This document shows, one piece after another, positions 44,100 through 56,329 of a stretch of DNA of 64,000 nucleotides (its first letter is position 1; each line of letters begins with the position of its first letter). The position numbers and the translations under genes are program-made. The stretch is taken from assembly GCA_963978905.1 (NCBI GenBank), contig OZ022257.1:29279274-29343273 (forward strand), written 5' to 3'. Source of the DNA: Trichostrongylus colubriformis. Taxonomy: Eukaryota > Nematoda > Chromadorea > Rhabditida > Trichostrongylidae. Under the pieces are notes generated by a model that was given only the letters and a program-made list of their open reading frames with translations, did not search any database and had not been told where the DNA came from.

Positions 44100-45400
44100 T
44101 TAAATATCACATGAAAAGGTAGAACTACTTACAACTCAGATTGTGTCTAGAGCTATCGTTCAAGCCTCCATGTGTCATTCCATACATCTCGGACCCATGA
44201 AGTCGACCGAGTTGCTAGGGATGAAATGATTCAACCAGTCTCAGAGAATCGAAACAGACGACAGATGGAGAATATGTTTCACAAATCAAGGATACTAAAA
44301 GGCAAACGGACAAAAGCAATCCTGGAAGGATTCCTCGGTTGTCTGTCCAGACGTTGTAGAGCAAGGATGAAATACCAACCAAGCTAAGGAGAACCACTAA
44401 CAAAGAAGTTCATATTCCTGCTACATGGAATATGAAACAATGCACAACTTTGGTGTAAAGAAGGGTCCAATTGTTTCATAAGCCGAAGGGATACAAGAAG
44501 TGTTAAGCATTTGATCTTCAGCGGTGAGCAGATGCAGCATGCGCATGGCCTCCATTCACAGTTGTAGAGGTATTCGGTTGCGTGCCATGCAGGAAACTCA
44601 TAGGCGCTTGAGTTTTACCTATCACTGTATTTCTGCGCTCAACCGGAAAACTGAAAACCGCACCGAAATGCATCTGTCGTACATAGTTATGATGTTATTG
44701 GAGCACTTCGCTTCGAGCCTTCTGGATAGATATGATGATTTCTAAGCAGATATGATATCAAAGCTTTCCTCATGACGCGATAAACATTCCTTGGCATAAA
44801 ACCAGCAAACACATGCTAGAAAGTGTCCCCTTGAACGGTCAGAGTTGCATTCGTAGACAAAGTAAACTACAAGAACGAGAGTTCAAGCCGGTCACCCGTC
44901 TCACTGTAAACTTGACGTCAATTAAAACGTTTTTAACCGTAGTGCAGCTGCAGAACATTGAATTAGACGACATACTAATGGATCCTTCGCACCCGGAAAG
45001 GCATCTGGCTCTCTGTTTCAGGTCGATGAAAATTTTGCGTTCCCCCACTTAAATTGACCCAAGTTTAGTACGCCAGCAAGGGTGACTATGCTATTCATTC
45101 GAATTCGTCAGTTATCACGTGCGAGAAAAACTTGTACCACAGCAGATTACATGCATTAGGGTGAAATATTTTCATAACAACTATGTTGTCATATTTCGGA
45201 TTATTTCCGCAAAACAGAAAATAAATTAAAAGTAAACAATGGGAAGTGTAAGTATTTCCCAATTTTGTCACAAACACTGTAAAAGTTACGCAAAAATATA
45301 GGAATTGCCACTCATCTGTTCAAAAGAGGTTATCGCTGTGCCCTTAAAAACAGATGTAGAAAACAGAAAGAAAAGACCGCAGATGTGGCCCTTCTGAATC
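44100..45400. other. Upstream of mitofusin, nothing firmly recognised
   Basis: A plus-strand frame at 44813-45052 has a protein-like middle (VVQLQNIELDDILMD) but no exon partner. The mitofusin promoter probably lies in the first few hundred bases, but no element was identified. Confidence 0.35.
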
Positions 45401-45408
45401 AAGAAAAT

Positions 45409-45552
45409 TTTCACCGACGCCGAGTTTCTTTTCCTCCCTAGGCTTAAACAAAGCAGATGAGACTTATGCATTGACAGATGCTTTTTCATGTGGAAGAAGG
45501 GGATATCAGTTTCAGACTAAGCCTAGGGAAAGAAAGGAGCTTCGACGTCGAC
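45409..45552. mobile_element. MITE, copy 2 (inverted relative to 17135-17271)
   Basis: Shares CACATGAAAAAG, ACTGATATCCCC and the CCTCCCTAGGCTTA ends (as complement) with copy 1. Followed by a C-run and CTTTATTTGACTTT, as copy 1 is in complement. Confidence 0.7.
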
Positions 45553-45599
45553 ACGCGTCCCCCCCCCCCTCTCCCCTCCCCCTGTCTTTATTTGACTTT

Positions 45600-46065
45600 A
45601 AACAGTACATTCCGTAGTATTTTCGATCATAGTAGGTTGTGTTACAAGTCAATATGAAGCTCATATTCGTTCTTGCACAATAATCAGTACGGTAGTTTAC
45701 GATGCTTGTGAATATCGAACTACTCCGAGATAATCACACAAATGATGTGCACAACAAGAAGGGAAACGGTAGAACTTGTCGTCCAATCCAATGTTCTGCA
45801 GCTACAGTGCGGTCCAATACTTTTTAATTGACGTCAGGGTTACGGTGACTGACCCGAATTTTCGTTCTTGTAAGTAAACTCGAAAATGTGAATCATGATC
45901 CACGGAAGAATGAAAAACCATCAAAATATACGAAATAAGCGATGGGCTCTGATAGCCTTTGCAGGACTCTGTTTGATTCCCAAAAGAAAACCCATCCTTA
46001 GTTTCCGTTTGATCAGCGAAGCATAAAAGTACACTGCCACCTGAACCTGTAACACAAAAATGGGT
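45600..46065. other. Non-coding stretch, nothing recognised
   Basis: No supported exon or repeat pair was seen. Confidence 0.4.
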
Positions 46066-46069
46066 ATGT

Positions 46070-46116
46070 GTCGTTAGGCGCGGCCCTTGCAGCTAATTTC
46101 CCAATGGGGCGCATTT
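46070..46116 (+). repeat. Single MITE end
   Basis: GTCGTTAGGCGCGGCCCTTG and CCAATGGGGCGCAT match the left end of the complete MITE at 31363. Confidence 0.65.
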
Positions 46117-46119
46117 AAA

Positions 46120-47510
46120 CGAACCGGAAGGGGGTCCGAAACAAGAGGAAGATGCAAAGAAATGAGCATTTTGTAATGAACACTCAATGTTAGAAGCGAT
46201 AGTAGGCGAAAAAACCCGGACTCAAAAGCGCGACGCTGCGGTGTGTATTCGCATCCCATTCGCATCAGCGCATCCATTCCGAGTTGTCCGCTGTAGGAGA
46301 CGGGCCGTGGGCCAACGTTAGTTGTAGCACCTGACTCCCAGCGCAGTGGAGTGGCCATACCAACCACATTAGCATTTATGTAAGTACATCTAGAAACAAT
46401 ATGAGAAAGAACAAAGTAAAAAGTAAAGGAAAAACAAATTCATAATGGAAGCATCTTTTTTTGGCATCATGCCAAGGCGTCAAATTGGCGAGTTTGTGCA
46501 ATGGCGGCCACTTAAACTCGTCCACACTACGTCTGTTCTACCGTAAGCCAAAATTACCCCCTTCTGGTGTCTTTAAGGTGCGCATGTGCGCCGAGGGTTT
46601 ATGTCGTTAGGACAGGAATATCGCGCGGCCGCCAGCGGCGTGCGATTGATCGCGCACGAGTTGTCCAGTTCCTATTGGGGCGGCGCATTTGCGCCAGAGC
46701 TACAGTGCTCACACAGTGGAGAACGCGAATGGAGGAGAGTGAATTGGAACCCTGAAAACCTAGTACCCGCCGTACTCTGTAGCGAGTGACAGTAGGTGTA
46801 GGTCATTGCACTCTCGACCTGTGCAATGGCTTTCATAGGTACGCAGTCGGCCAACGACGACGGCTTTGTTCGTTCAGACGTCATAAAAACCATTTCCAGG
46901 CCACATTACAGTGATGGTGTGCAAAAACAGAAATTCAGCAATTCGCTGCCCAAAAAATGTCGTCGTTCGCCATCAATAAAAGTCTTATTAAAATTACGTG
47001 ACTTCATTACCCACTGCAACCAACCACGTCATTTTAGAGGTTTCACTCGGACACAGTTCAGGCTGAACTTCTTGTGAACCACAAAATATTCTGTATTTGT
47101 ACACCCAATTTATACTCAAGCGTATATTCTAAGCCTTACTTTAGGAAGGTAAGAGCTTACACCAAACCAGTTCTTGAGCCCAAGTCAAAATAGCGCCGGA
47201 TGCCGAGCTTAGTCTAGTGGCCCTCCCTCACAACTACATTAGCACATAAAAATGTTAGGATATAAAAAAAGATATTATAGGTCGTGAAACGGATAAACAG
47301 CCACTTATACATGGAAGGTTGCCCCGGTCAGAAAAGGGCGACTCGTGCGAGAACGTTGCGGGCGCGATTCGCATCGCGATTTTTCTATCCCAATGACATA
47401 CCCTGTGCGCCGATACGCTGATGCGCCAAAAATCTCATTCAGTTGCGTATGAACGCAGCCTCAGCTAACTATGGGCCGTATGCTCAGACAAGCTCTACAA
47501 TGGCTCGGGA
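46120..47510. other. Non-coding stretch, nothing recognised
   Basis: Several short frames, no domain. It is bounded by two same-orientation MITE ends, so it may be the inside of a larger composite. Confidence 0.35.
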
Positions 47511-47514
47511 GACG

Positions 47515-47563
47515 GTCGTTTGGCGCGGTCTCTTGCTGCTAATTTGCAAGTGGGGCACATGGG
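47515..47563 (+). repeat. Single MITE end
   Basis: GTCGTTTGGCGCGGTCTCTT and AAGTGGGGCACATGGG match the MITE end at 31363, more diverged. Confidence 0.6.
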
Positions 47564-47838
47564 ACGCAGTCGCCATCGACCATTCGGCACATCCTCTACG
47601 TCGGGCAACTTGTCCACGCCGAACCCTTAGATTTTCGTGAGAGTGATGATTACCACGTGAAGGACCTTATTAGAGAAGCACTGCAAATTACTGAGAGAAA
47701 GTTCGTATCACAACTCCTGAATGATTGTAATACAACTACCCCGGTGTGAAGAAGCAGTATTTCCCATTCTTGAAAATGTAGTGGAGATGGGAAAAAGGCG
47801 ACAGGGGGAAAATTGCCACGATCCACGCCAATGTAATC

Positions 47839-48133
47839 TGTCAGGTGTCAGCTCCTCCAGCTCATCAATCCTCAAGAACTCGTCATCATGCGTCGGCGGC
47901 CAATCAGGCGGTGCCACCTCGATCTGAGAGCCAGCCTCCGGGTACTTGACCTGCTGCCATCCAGCAGTGGCAGTCATTCCCGGCAGTCACCACCTCACCT
48001 CCTCACCTTCCCCTTCTTCCCTCTTATGTAATCCTATTAAATATATATAGCCCATGTGTCTTGTACCTCATCGTATACCCCACCGCTACACCTACCCCTT
48101 CAGTAATAGACGTCATGAACCTATTATGTGATA
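47839..48133 (+). repeat. 5' LTR
   Basis: Begins TGTCAGGTGTCAGC and ends GTGATA; the terminal five bases form an imperfect inverted repeat (TGTCA / TGATA). It differs from the 3' LTR by about ten substitutions and one 6-bp gap. A TATATATA run lies at about 48041. Confidence 0.88.
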
Positions 48134-48149
48134 TGGAGGACCCAGGGAG
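48134..48149 (+). other. Primer-binding-site-like sequence
   Basis: TGGAGGACCCAGGGAG starts directly after the LTR. TGG is the complement of a tRNA CCA end. The matching tRNA was not identified. Confidence 0.5.
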
Positions 48150-48340
48150 ATTTCTTCACACCCATTTTCGAAACTAATTTTTTTCTCCCCTCCTTTTTCT
48201 CTCTTAAGTAGAATGCATTCCCCTCCCAACCCACAATTCCTTCGACTCAACCCAACGACTTCGTCTATCTGCAGAAGATGAAGAAACGAACGACAACTTA
48301 CGTAAGTATATTTTTCTCTGGATATCCATAATAAGGGGTA

Positions 48341-48417
48341 AAGTAATAGTTTTGACACCTAAAACGGTGTACTTTTAAGGGATAAGTAATAGTTTTGACA
48401 CCTAAAACGGTGTAATT
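48341..48417 (+). repeat. 43-bp tandem duplication
   Basis: AAGTAATAGTTTTGACACCT followed by AAAACGGTGTA occurs at 48341 and again at 48384. It lies in the untranslated leader of the LTR element. Confidence 0.85.
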
Positions 48418-48419
48418 TT

Positions 48420-49700
48420 GAAGTCCTGGCGACAAGTTCCCCTTTCCTTCTTCCCACGGCGAACCAGCTGATATTATTAAGAAGTATAATTCATATCAAA
48501 GGGATAATAAATCACTATAATAATCAATGACACCCAGCAGACTGCTGCTAGGCTGTCAATTTCGTAACACACCCGCGCTTGTTTCAGCATACCAGACGTC
48601 CGTCACTCTCTACACGTTCCTCTGATCGAGTCGATAAAAATAACTTCGACTGCAAGTAGTTGAGTAGACCTATGGAACAAGTAGAATGTAAAAAATATGC
48701 GTAATTAACACTGAATCATGAAAAAAATGTTTTGATAGGAAACCAATACGTTTAGCTTGAAAAAAAAAAAAGAAAATTAAGACCTAATGAAAATGAAATA
48801 TGAAACGAATATGTTTTAGCAAAAAATGAACTGAATAAAGTACAATGAAATAAGATAGCATAATAGTACGAAATCTGGTGTAAAAACCAGTATTAGTAAA
48901 TGAAAAAAGTAAATGAACTGGAAAATAAATGAAATAGTTAATGTAATTCGCGTAATCGCTTGAATTCTTTATTGACAACCAGTATCTAATGAATAACCAT
49001 TTAATTTGCCGATTTTGAAAAGGACTTGCTCGCCATTCTGCGCACTTTTTCTTGAGAACTAGCTATTCTCACTCAATATATGACCCTTTGCTGCTACGAT
49101 ACCGGTTCAGAGACGGTACTAGGAGATAGACAGCAAAATCATATATTCACGTATCTCTTACATTTCCGAGTGTTTAGTGAAGTTTCATGCCAAGGCGGCT
49201 GCATTACAACGCACCGTGGCATATACGAATCGCCCATCAAGATTTATTAGTCTGGGTTGCGAAAATCACTGATCCGCCGATACGGATCGGTACCTCGGTG
49301 AGGCAAAAGAGATCCAACACTTCAACAGGTGTCACTTCGGCGCCATGTATACATCAATACTGACAGCCTCGACTCCTATCCCAACCACCGCGATCAGATT
49401 TCGCAATCAGATTACGGTACTTGGCCAACTTCTTAAGCTTATCCTGTCTGCATTAACTTTCCAAAAAGATGGAACTTGTTACCACACTCCATAAACCCAT
49501 AAGAGCACAAAAGCAGTTGCTAGTCTAACAAACCATATAGGAACAAATGAAGTCACTTTAATTTGAAATAAAATAACACTTCCATATTCATTTCGATCTT
49601 TTTGAACACGCTAACAAGGCCATCAAGTAGATAATTCCTGACAACCTGACCTTCCTACCAGATTGCCTTACTAATCAAAAACAAACAAATAAAGCGACAT
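48420..49700. other. AT-rich leader of the LTR element, no gag seen
   Basis: No frame with a capsid or zinc-knuckle motif was found. Only short frames are present. Confidence 0.45.
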
Positions 49701-49719
49701 CAAGTGTTCTACACGGCAC

Positions 49720-50590
49720 GATCATAGGCTGCTATAATGGCAATACTCTCAACTATAAGATTTCCTCTTAACATTTTCATCCACTATTAATAAGTGAGAC
49801 CAATAATGGATCTTTCCAATTCATCAGCAATATCATCACAGGGAAACAGCATGGCGCACCGTACAATAACAACCATAACGATAGTTTTTGTATTTTAGTC
49901 TTCCACCCAAACATGCCAACTGTGCAATACTTAGATACCACCATTCAATGAAAAACAAAGGCTCCAAACAAGTTTTCAAAACACTTAGGATCATACCACA
50001 TGGCGCAATCCTAGATAGATTAATTATCAGCAATCCCCCAACGTACACTTTCCAGGACACTCACACTTGCTCTCTATAGGTATAATTAATAACAAATCTT
50101 TCCAACACAGCATTAATACAACTATAAGCTAACTACGTGGCGCAATCCTAATCACCTCAGGTCATATCAATTACCACAATCCAAATATCCTTCTTCCCCC
50201 ATTCATATGCATTCTCAAAAAGTAAAGTATAATAATAGACCTTCAGAACACATCAAAAATCAACAAAATTAAACGACATGGCGCAATCCCAAATCGACTC
50301 ATATCAATTCTCCAAGATTATCACATTTTTCAAATTTTCAGCCAATCTCAATAATTATAGATAAGAATTACCCTTCCCAATACACTAACAATTTAATCAA
50401 AATCAAACAACATGGCGCAAACCATAGAGAACAGGGGAAACCACCCTTAGCAATGAATTTCGCGATGTCTTATTTTCCACTTCACTAACTAATTAGTACG
50501 AAATCAAAATATCACTACTCCACAACCTCCAGCCTTCCAAACAAGTTTTTTTTAATACTTAGAACCACACTCACGGCTCAATATCGGAAA
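49720..50590 (+). repeat. Diverged tandem repeats of about 140 bp
   Basis: The phrase CATGGCGCAATCC or a close form falls at 49850, 49999, 50136, 50277 and 50411, with a weak sixth (CACGGCTCAATAT) near 50570. Spacings are 149, 137, 141, 134 and about 158. Each is preceded by a CTTTCCAA-like phrase about 45 bp earlier and often followed by CATATCAATT. The units are strongly diverged, so this is an old array inside the LTR element. Confidence 0.65.
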
Positions 50591-51381
50591 CCTCATTAAA
50601 TCATCTTGTTCCCTATTCTATTCTTTCCTAATTTCAACCCACCTTTTGAACGCAACAAATGTAACTCATTTCATCAATAACCCGTGTCTAGAAACCCATT
50701 TCCCCATCAAAATCCGTTTGTGAGTTGATTTTGAAAAGAATATCAACTATATTCATTTCTAGACTCGAAAAAGCATTTTTCAATAACTATTAGTACTTTT
50801 CGAACCAAAATCTCTCAAGTCATTCAACCATCCACTAAGTACTGAACAATGTGAACAAGACAATGCTGACATCCACTAAGTATTATGTAAACGTATAAAA
50901 AGGCCAAATACTCCTCAACCAACAATTCCAGCAAAATATATCGATTAATAAAGCATACCGTAATCCACCCGCCAATAACACATGAAATCCCAGAAAACCA
51001 GTCACCCACTGCATACTACTCCACATTTGAAGCCAACTTTTTGTTTTTTTGCCACCGAATCATTATCCCATCGTCTGAAATTCTCCAGTTCGGTCGGCTC
51101 TGCTTCTACCTCTATTTCAATTCTTTAACATAGCTGAAAAACAATATCTTCTTTCAAAAAGACTTTCTACGTTCATAAACCTTCTTTTTCTCGCCCTGCT
51201 ACCTTCTAAAACTACAAACTCGACAATTTCAACATTTTTTTCGAATAAACGCCCATACAGTCCTAATTTTAGGGCAAAAATCAATACACATCAATATACT
51301 TATCAGGGTAATTAACTACACAACTCCTCGACCACGTAATACGGTAACATTTGGCTTCGCCTCCTACAGTAAGCGTCCTAG

Positions 51382-52023
51382 AGATCAAAACCAATTACTA
51401 TCAAAATTATCGTAGCGCTTATCGATACTGGCTCCGCTATATCCCTCGTTTCGGAAAGTGTAGCCCGACAAATCAAGACATGCATTCTCCGACCATTGGA
51501 TGCCAAAGGAATCACCGCAAATGGTACTCCAATACACCTCCTTGGACAGTTTATTCCAACTCTCCTCATCGGTGACAAAACGGTAGAATTTACATGTTAT
51601 GTCGCGGCAGATGAAAACTACCCCTCTCCTTTCATCTTGAGAAACGATACCATTCCTCAACTCGCCCAGAAACTATTAATAGATTATGGTGCGAACACCA
51701 TTTCGTTTGACGAAACAACCACTCTTTTTGTTACCACTACCCAGGACGATCATACCTTCTCAAACTTCTGGTCTAGCACTCAAGATACCAATCTACCACC
51801 CTTCTCTGATAATGCTGTGATAGGAACAACCTATACCACATTTGCTCAGAGATGGGAAGTTTTTAACACAGATGACCCAACGAGCCCCCTATCAGAAGGG
51901 CTACTCGTTGCTGGAACCCTTTCATGCCCAAATGCAGAAGGACCCGTTCTGATACGCATATATAATTCAAACCCTGAACCCACATTTTTGCCCAAAAACA
52001 CCACCATAGCCACCGCAAGCTAG
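51382..52023 (+). pseudogene. Ty3/Gypsy aspartic protease region
   Basis: Open from 51382. The catalytic motif LIDTGSAISLV is at about 51418-51450 (Asp-Thr-Gly-Ser at 51424-51435). The domain cleaves the element polyprotein. The frame stops at 52021, and a short gap separates it from the reverse transcriptase, which should be in one polyprotein. Confidence 0.8.
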
Positions 52024-52031
52024 ATACAGAT

Positions 52032-53690
52032 ATGCCATGGCTCCCAGTATTTTCGATCTACACCCAACTCAACCAAAATGCTTTACCACTAAAACATATA
52101 AATGCCAAATATATCCCTTCTGAAGCTGATTTCTCTAAAGATCTACCCATTTATCCAAACGCTCAACCACCCAAACCACTTTTGAGTAGAACTCAATACA
52201 AACACTCTATTTTAAACAATAACCATCTTCACGCTTTCAAAATTTTACTTAGTAAGTATAAACGATGTTTCGTAGGTAACGATGGAAATCTCGGTCGTAA
52301 TACAGGACCCATTACTCACACCATTAATTTTATCCGACACCATAAAATCCCCAAACAACGCCCTTGTTGGCTACCTTCGGAAAAACGACAAGAAATAGTG
52401 CATCAAATCAAAGAGATACTCAGGACAAGGATCATTGAACCCAGCACCAGTCCATTTGCATCTCCTACAGTATTGGTTAAAAAGGGACCAAATAAAGATC
52501 AATGGAGATTCACAGTGGACTATCGTCAAATAAATGCTATAACAGACACAGAGACCTATTGTATCTCCCATATGCAGAACATTCTAGATCTTGTAGATGG
52601 TAAAGAGATACGTCCCGTTCTCGACTTTAAAAGTGGTTTGATCCAAATCCCTTAGACGAAGGAGCATAAGGAACCTACGGCCTTTTCTTCATTCATGGGA
52701 TTGTACCACTTCACTGTAATGGCACAAGGTCTTTAAGGTGCCCCAGGCACTATTCAGCGAGTAGCCAACAATCTAATACGCGACATGCAAGCATGCTGTT
52801 TTGCTTACATTGACGACATCATCATTGCCAGTCAGTCAATCAGCCAACATCTGCTTGACCAAGAAGAAATATTTGTACGAAGGTTTGTTATGAAACTAAC
52901 TCCGGAAAAATGTTCATTCTTTCAAACCGGAGTACATCACCTAGGTGTCTTTATTAGCAAAAACGGCACTCGCCCTAACCTTCAAAAAGTAGCTAGCATT
53001 GCTTGAATACCAAACACCAAAAACATGAAAGACATAAAGTCATTTCTGAGAGCTGCCTCGTTTTTCCGTTGCTACATCCGGCGCTTTTCTGTTGCAACCA
53101 CACTAAATAGTTTGCTTATCAAAAGCACACCCCTCATATGGACCACAGTCCACGAAAAAAGCGTCCCTAGCTCTCAAACAACCTCTCATTAACGCTCCAC
53201 TTTTTGTTGCCCCTACTTTCGGACAACCATACATAATACACACAGATGCGTCCACTATTGGCTTAGGAGCATGTCTATCACAGACCCATCCCACCACCAA
53301 AAGCGAACAACCTATCGCGTACTGTAGCCGCTCCCTCAACAAACATGAGAACTACGCTGTCATTGAGCTCGAAGCTCTAGCCATCGTTTTTGCTCTCACA
53401 CATTTCTACCCCTACGTAGCAAACGCACGGATAACCATGGTAACAGACCACGCTCCGCTAAAATCACTTCTTCACAGGTCCGATTTAGTCGGCCGCCTTG
53501 CCAAATACCAAATTTCAATACAAGCATACGACCTCACAATCGAATATCGCGCTATGGAACACAATACATTCTGTGATTTCCTCACTCTTCCTTTACCGCG
53601 TATAGACTCCATCATAGCAACACTATACCTTCCCTTGCAGACGTTCAGGAAAGCCAAAGAAGCTTAAAATACGGCCAGCTCATCAAATTT
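52032..53690 (+). pseudogene. Ty3/Gypsy reverse transcriptase and RNase H remnant
   Basis: Motifs in order: a TSPFASPTVLVKK-like start, QWRFTVDYRQINAIT, VLDFKSGLIQIP, catalytic AYIDDIIIAS (near 52803), PEKCSFF and LGVFISKNG. RNase H then shows HTDASTIGLGACLSQ, ELEALAIVFAL and VTDHAPLKSLL. Stops fall near 52652, 52733, 53004 and 53665, and a frameshift near 53150. The element cannot make an active enzyme. Confidence 0.88.
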
Positions 53691-54060
53691 GAACAGCGAA
53701 ATAGATAAATCACCGCGAGAATTTGAAAACGAATCAGATCATTTCTCTATGCAAAACAATTTTTTTATTCAATACATGATCAAAAATTAGCTATTCCAGG
53801 TGAAATATACAATTGGTAATCATAACAAAGTTCTATGATACACCACGATTTGATCATATCTAGGAATACAAAAAATATACAAAAAAAAATAAAAAAATCT
53901 TGACCAAGTCTATACCACGATGTTTCCACGTATATTACTTCCTGCCCAATTTGACAAGAAGTCAAAACTCCATCTAAGCACATTATACGTGACAACTGGG
54001 ATCAATACCTGTACCCCAGTGCCCTTTCGCAAAAAAAAATCGCAAATTCGTAGTGTGTGC
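53690..54060. other. AT-rich gap between RNase H and integrase
   Basis: The integrase HHCC zinc-binding domain expected here is absent. The DNA is AT-rich with A-runs, suggesting a deletion plus later insertion. Confidence 0.45.
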
Positions 54061-54840
54061 AGCACTCATATGACAAACCACTGAGTTGGTCACCGAAGCC
54101 TTCATCAACGATGTCATCTCACAACATGGCACCCTCAAGGAGATCATTTCAGATCGTAGTTCTAACTACTACAGCAAAATGCTCACAAGAATCAATAAGG
54201 CGCTGGGTGTAACTAATAGTTTACTACTAGTTATAATCACTAAGCTAACGGCCAGGCGGAACGGTTGTGAAAGTCACCACTGACTCTCTCACCGCCTATT
54301 GTCCCGATAGCAGAGACGTCTTGTTGGAATTCCTGCAACCAATAGTATTTGCATATGACTGTAGTAAACGAGTAACTACGGGTTACAGCCCATTTTTCTC
54401 GTGGTGTATGGTCGCTGCCCTGTCACAGGGAGCCCTGTGCGAGCTTCCGGCTCGACTCATGTTGGACTCCAACGACTTTGCAGATCAATTTGCAGCCGGC
54501 AGGGATAACACCATCATGGGAGTTGGCAGCAGGATTGCGAATAAGACTGCGCAATAAAAGACAGGATATGACCGCTCACACAAGGTATACCCCACGGAAC
54601 TTTCCATTGGCGCTTTAGCTCTTCTACACGACGAAACAGTTCGTCCAAAACTATCAAACCAATGGAAATGCCCGTTCAAAGTGGACAATATCAACCGTCC
54701 TAACATAGAAATTACTAACATAATAGGTCGTCTTGAACGACAAACTGTTCATATCAATCGCCACAAATTGTATTCGCCTCGTTTACAATTCACGTTCACA
54801 AAAACCCACAATTTTGCTGTCATTTATTCACTGCTTTAAC
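54060..54840 (+). pseudogene. Ty3/Gypsy integrase core and C-terminal remnant
   Basis: Reads EAFINDVISQHGTLKEIISD then SNYYSKMLTRINKALG, the core with the second catalytic Asp, then TDSLTAYCPDSRD, TTGYSPFF and a C-terminal part with LHDETVRPKLSNQWKCPF and VHINRHKLYSP. Frameshifts near 54270 and 54557 break it. It lacks the zinc-binding part. Confidence 0.82.
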
Positions 54841-54849
54841 TAAAATTAT

Positions 54850-55289
54850 ACCAGTTTCGATGTGTATCATTCTAACTCGTAGAGTAAATTTGCTATTTTT
54901 CTCCTTGCCAACGCCGTATGTCATCTATCTACCGTATACCTATAACAACGCTCGAGGACGAGCTATCTCTCCACAGTGTAAGTGGTCGCCTTACTGTACT
55001 AGAAAACTCTTAGCATACATGCGTATGATGTTTCTTGTGTTTATTCTTCATACGACGTTTTCATTGTAAATCCTCCACATCTCAGCAACAGGAAGTTAGT
55101 CGCTAATGAATGACCATTTGATGACCATTTGCCGAGAGCGAAGACGTAGTCATGTAGTGACTCTCTGTCCTCAAAGGCAGCTGTTCGTATTGCATATCGT
55201 GGTCATCGGTCATACCTATCACTATGCAGGGAAGGACACTATCTCTTCACGTTGTTATGTTTCTTCGAGCTCGAGGACGAGCTCACTGT
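54850..55289. other. 3' untranslated part of the LTR element
   Basis: CTCGAGGACGAGCT occurs at about 54950 and again at about 55270, each followed by a CTGTAAG or GTGTAAG phrase, a partial duplication. No env-like frame was seen. Confidence 0.5.
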
Positions 55290-55301
55290 AAGGAATGGAG
55301 A
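55290..55301 (+). other. Polypurine tract
   Basis: AAGGAATGGAGA lies directly before the 3' LTR. It is the usual primer site for plus-strand synthesis and has one pyrimidine in twelve. Confidence 0.7.
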
Positions 55302-55602
55302 TGTCAGGTGTCAGCTCGTCCAGCTCATCAGTCCTCAAGAACTCGTCATCATGCGCCGGCGGCCAAGCAGGCGGTGCCTCCTCGATCTGAGAGCCAGCCT
55401 CCGGGTACTTAAGCTGCTGCCATCCAGCAGTGGCAGTCATTCCCGGCAGTCACCACCTCACCTCCTCACCTTCCCCTTCTTCCCTCTTATGTAATCCTAT
55501 TAGTAATAAATATATATAGCCCATGTGTCTTGTACCTCATCGTATACCCCACCGATACACCTACCCCTTCAGTAATAGACGTCATGAACCTACTATCTGA
55601 TA
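55302..55602 (+). repeat. 3' LTR
   Basis: Begins TGTCAGGTGTCAGC and ends CTGATA, then AATC (target duplication). It has 6 bp more than the 5' LTR in the AT stretch before TATATATA. Confidence 0.88.
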
Positions 55603-55606
55603 AATC

Positions 55607-56102
55607 AAATGAGGTTTGTAAAGCCAATAATTTGCAGTTTTTGTAAACGATGCCTTCTGTATGGCAGTCATCAACTATTAACATCTAAGGGTTCGGTGAT
55701 GTGGACAAGTATCTGTCGCAAAAGATACGTCGAATGGTTAACGTAACAGTAGTAGCAACGGCCATGATCCGCACTGGCAAATTGGCTGCAAGGGGCCGCT
55801 CCAAACGGCATACACCCCAATGGCTCCCGTGCAAAAGCGCTACATGCACCATCACAATTCTACAGTAACCTACGCCTATTTTTCGCCTCTGACGGTTACG
55901 TTTTTCAGTGTTTTTGCTTTCTCTGTGCTATACGTTGCTCGTTTTTATTCCTTTTGTGCTCTTTCTTGTTGGTGTGTTTGCGCGGCGCGCGGTCGATAAT
56001 TCATTCCCCTGTTTCACGCTCCAGTGTTCAATGGATGTTCTTTGGTCCAATGATTTTGCTCTTCGCGGAGCTCAAGCGAAGGTACCGCTAAACATATGTG
56101 TC
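55607..56102. other. Non-coding stretch with one MITE end
   Basis: 55774-55808 (CAAATTGGCTGCAAGGGGCC, then CCAAACGGCATA) is an inverted end of the 31363-type MITE. Otherwise nothing was recognised. Confidence 0.5.
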
Positions 56103-56161
56103 TTCAATTATTCGTGTGTTGCTTTGCCAAACGAAGTTTTTAGATGGATCAGTTTATTTAT

Positions 56162-56199
56162 GGCCCGACGTTTCGACCGTTTCGTTGTCTTCAGAGGCC
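56162..56199 (-). ncRNA. Hammerhead-ribozyme-like motif, left arm
   Basis: Minus strand: stem I GGCCT, core CTGAAGA, extra C, stem II AAC/GTC (first pair lost), GAA, ACGT, cleavage-position C, then GGGCC closing stem I (one wobble). It is the mirror of the right-arm motif, slightly more diverged. Activity is not shown. Confidence 0.45.
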
Positions 56200-56329
56200 A
56201 CGTGATCCATCGGGAGTGATAGGACGTCGCTGCCGGCTCGTGTTAGTGTGATGAGCAATCTCAGCGACCTAAGCTCATCACAATAACACGAGCCGGTAGC
56301 GACGTCCTACCACTTGCGATGGATCACGG

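Larger units (their letters stand above)
47839..55602 (+). mobile_element. LTR retrotransposon with decayed Ty3/Gypsy pol
   Basis: Direct repeats of 295 and 301 bp bound 7.76 kb. Target duplication AATC lies at 47835-47838 and 55603-55606. A primer-binding-site-like TGGAGGACCC follows the left LTR and a purine tract precedes the right LTR. Inside are protease, reverse transcriptase, RNase H and integrase remnants in Ty3/Gypsy order. No gag frame was recognised, and 3.2 kb of AT-rich DNA with tandem repeats lies between the left LTR and the protease. The element is non-functional. Confidence 0.88.

Noticed and set aside
49720..50590. Evenly spaced CATGGCGCAATCC phrases as a CRISPR-like array
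   Set aside because: The conserved part is too short, the units are diverged over their whole length, and the context is a eukaryotic LTR element.
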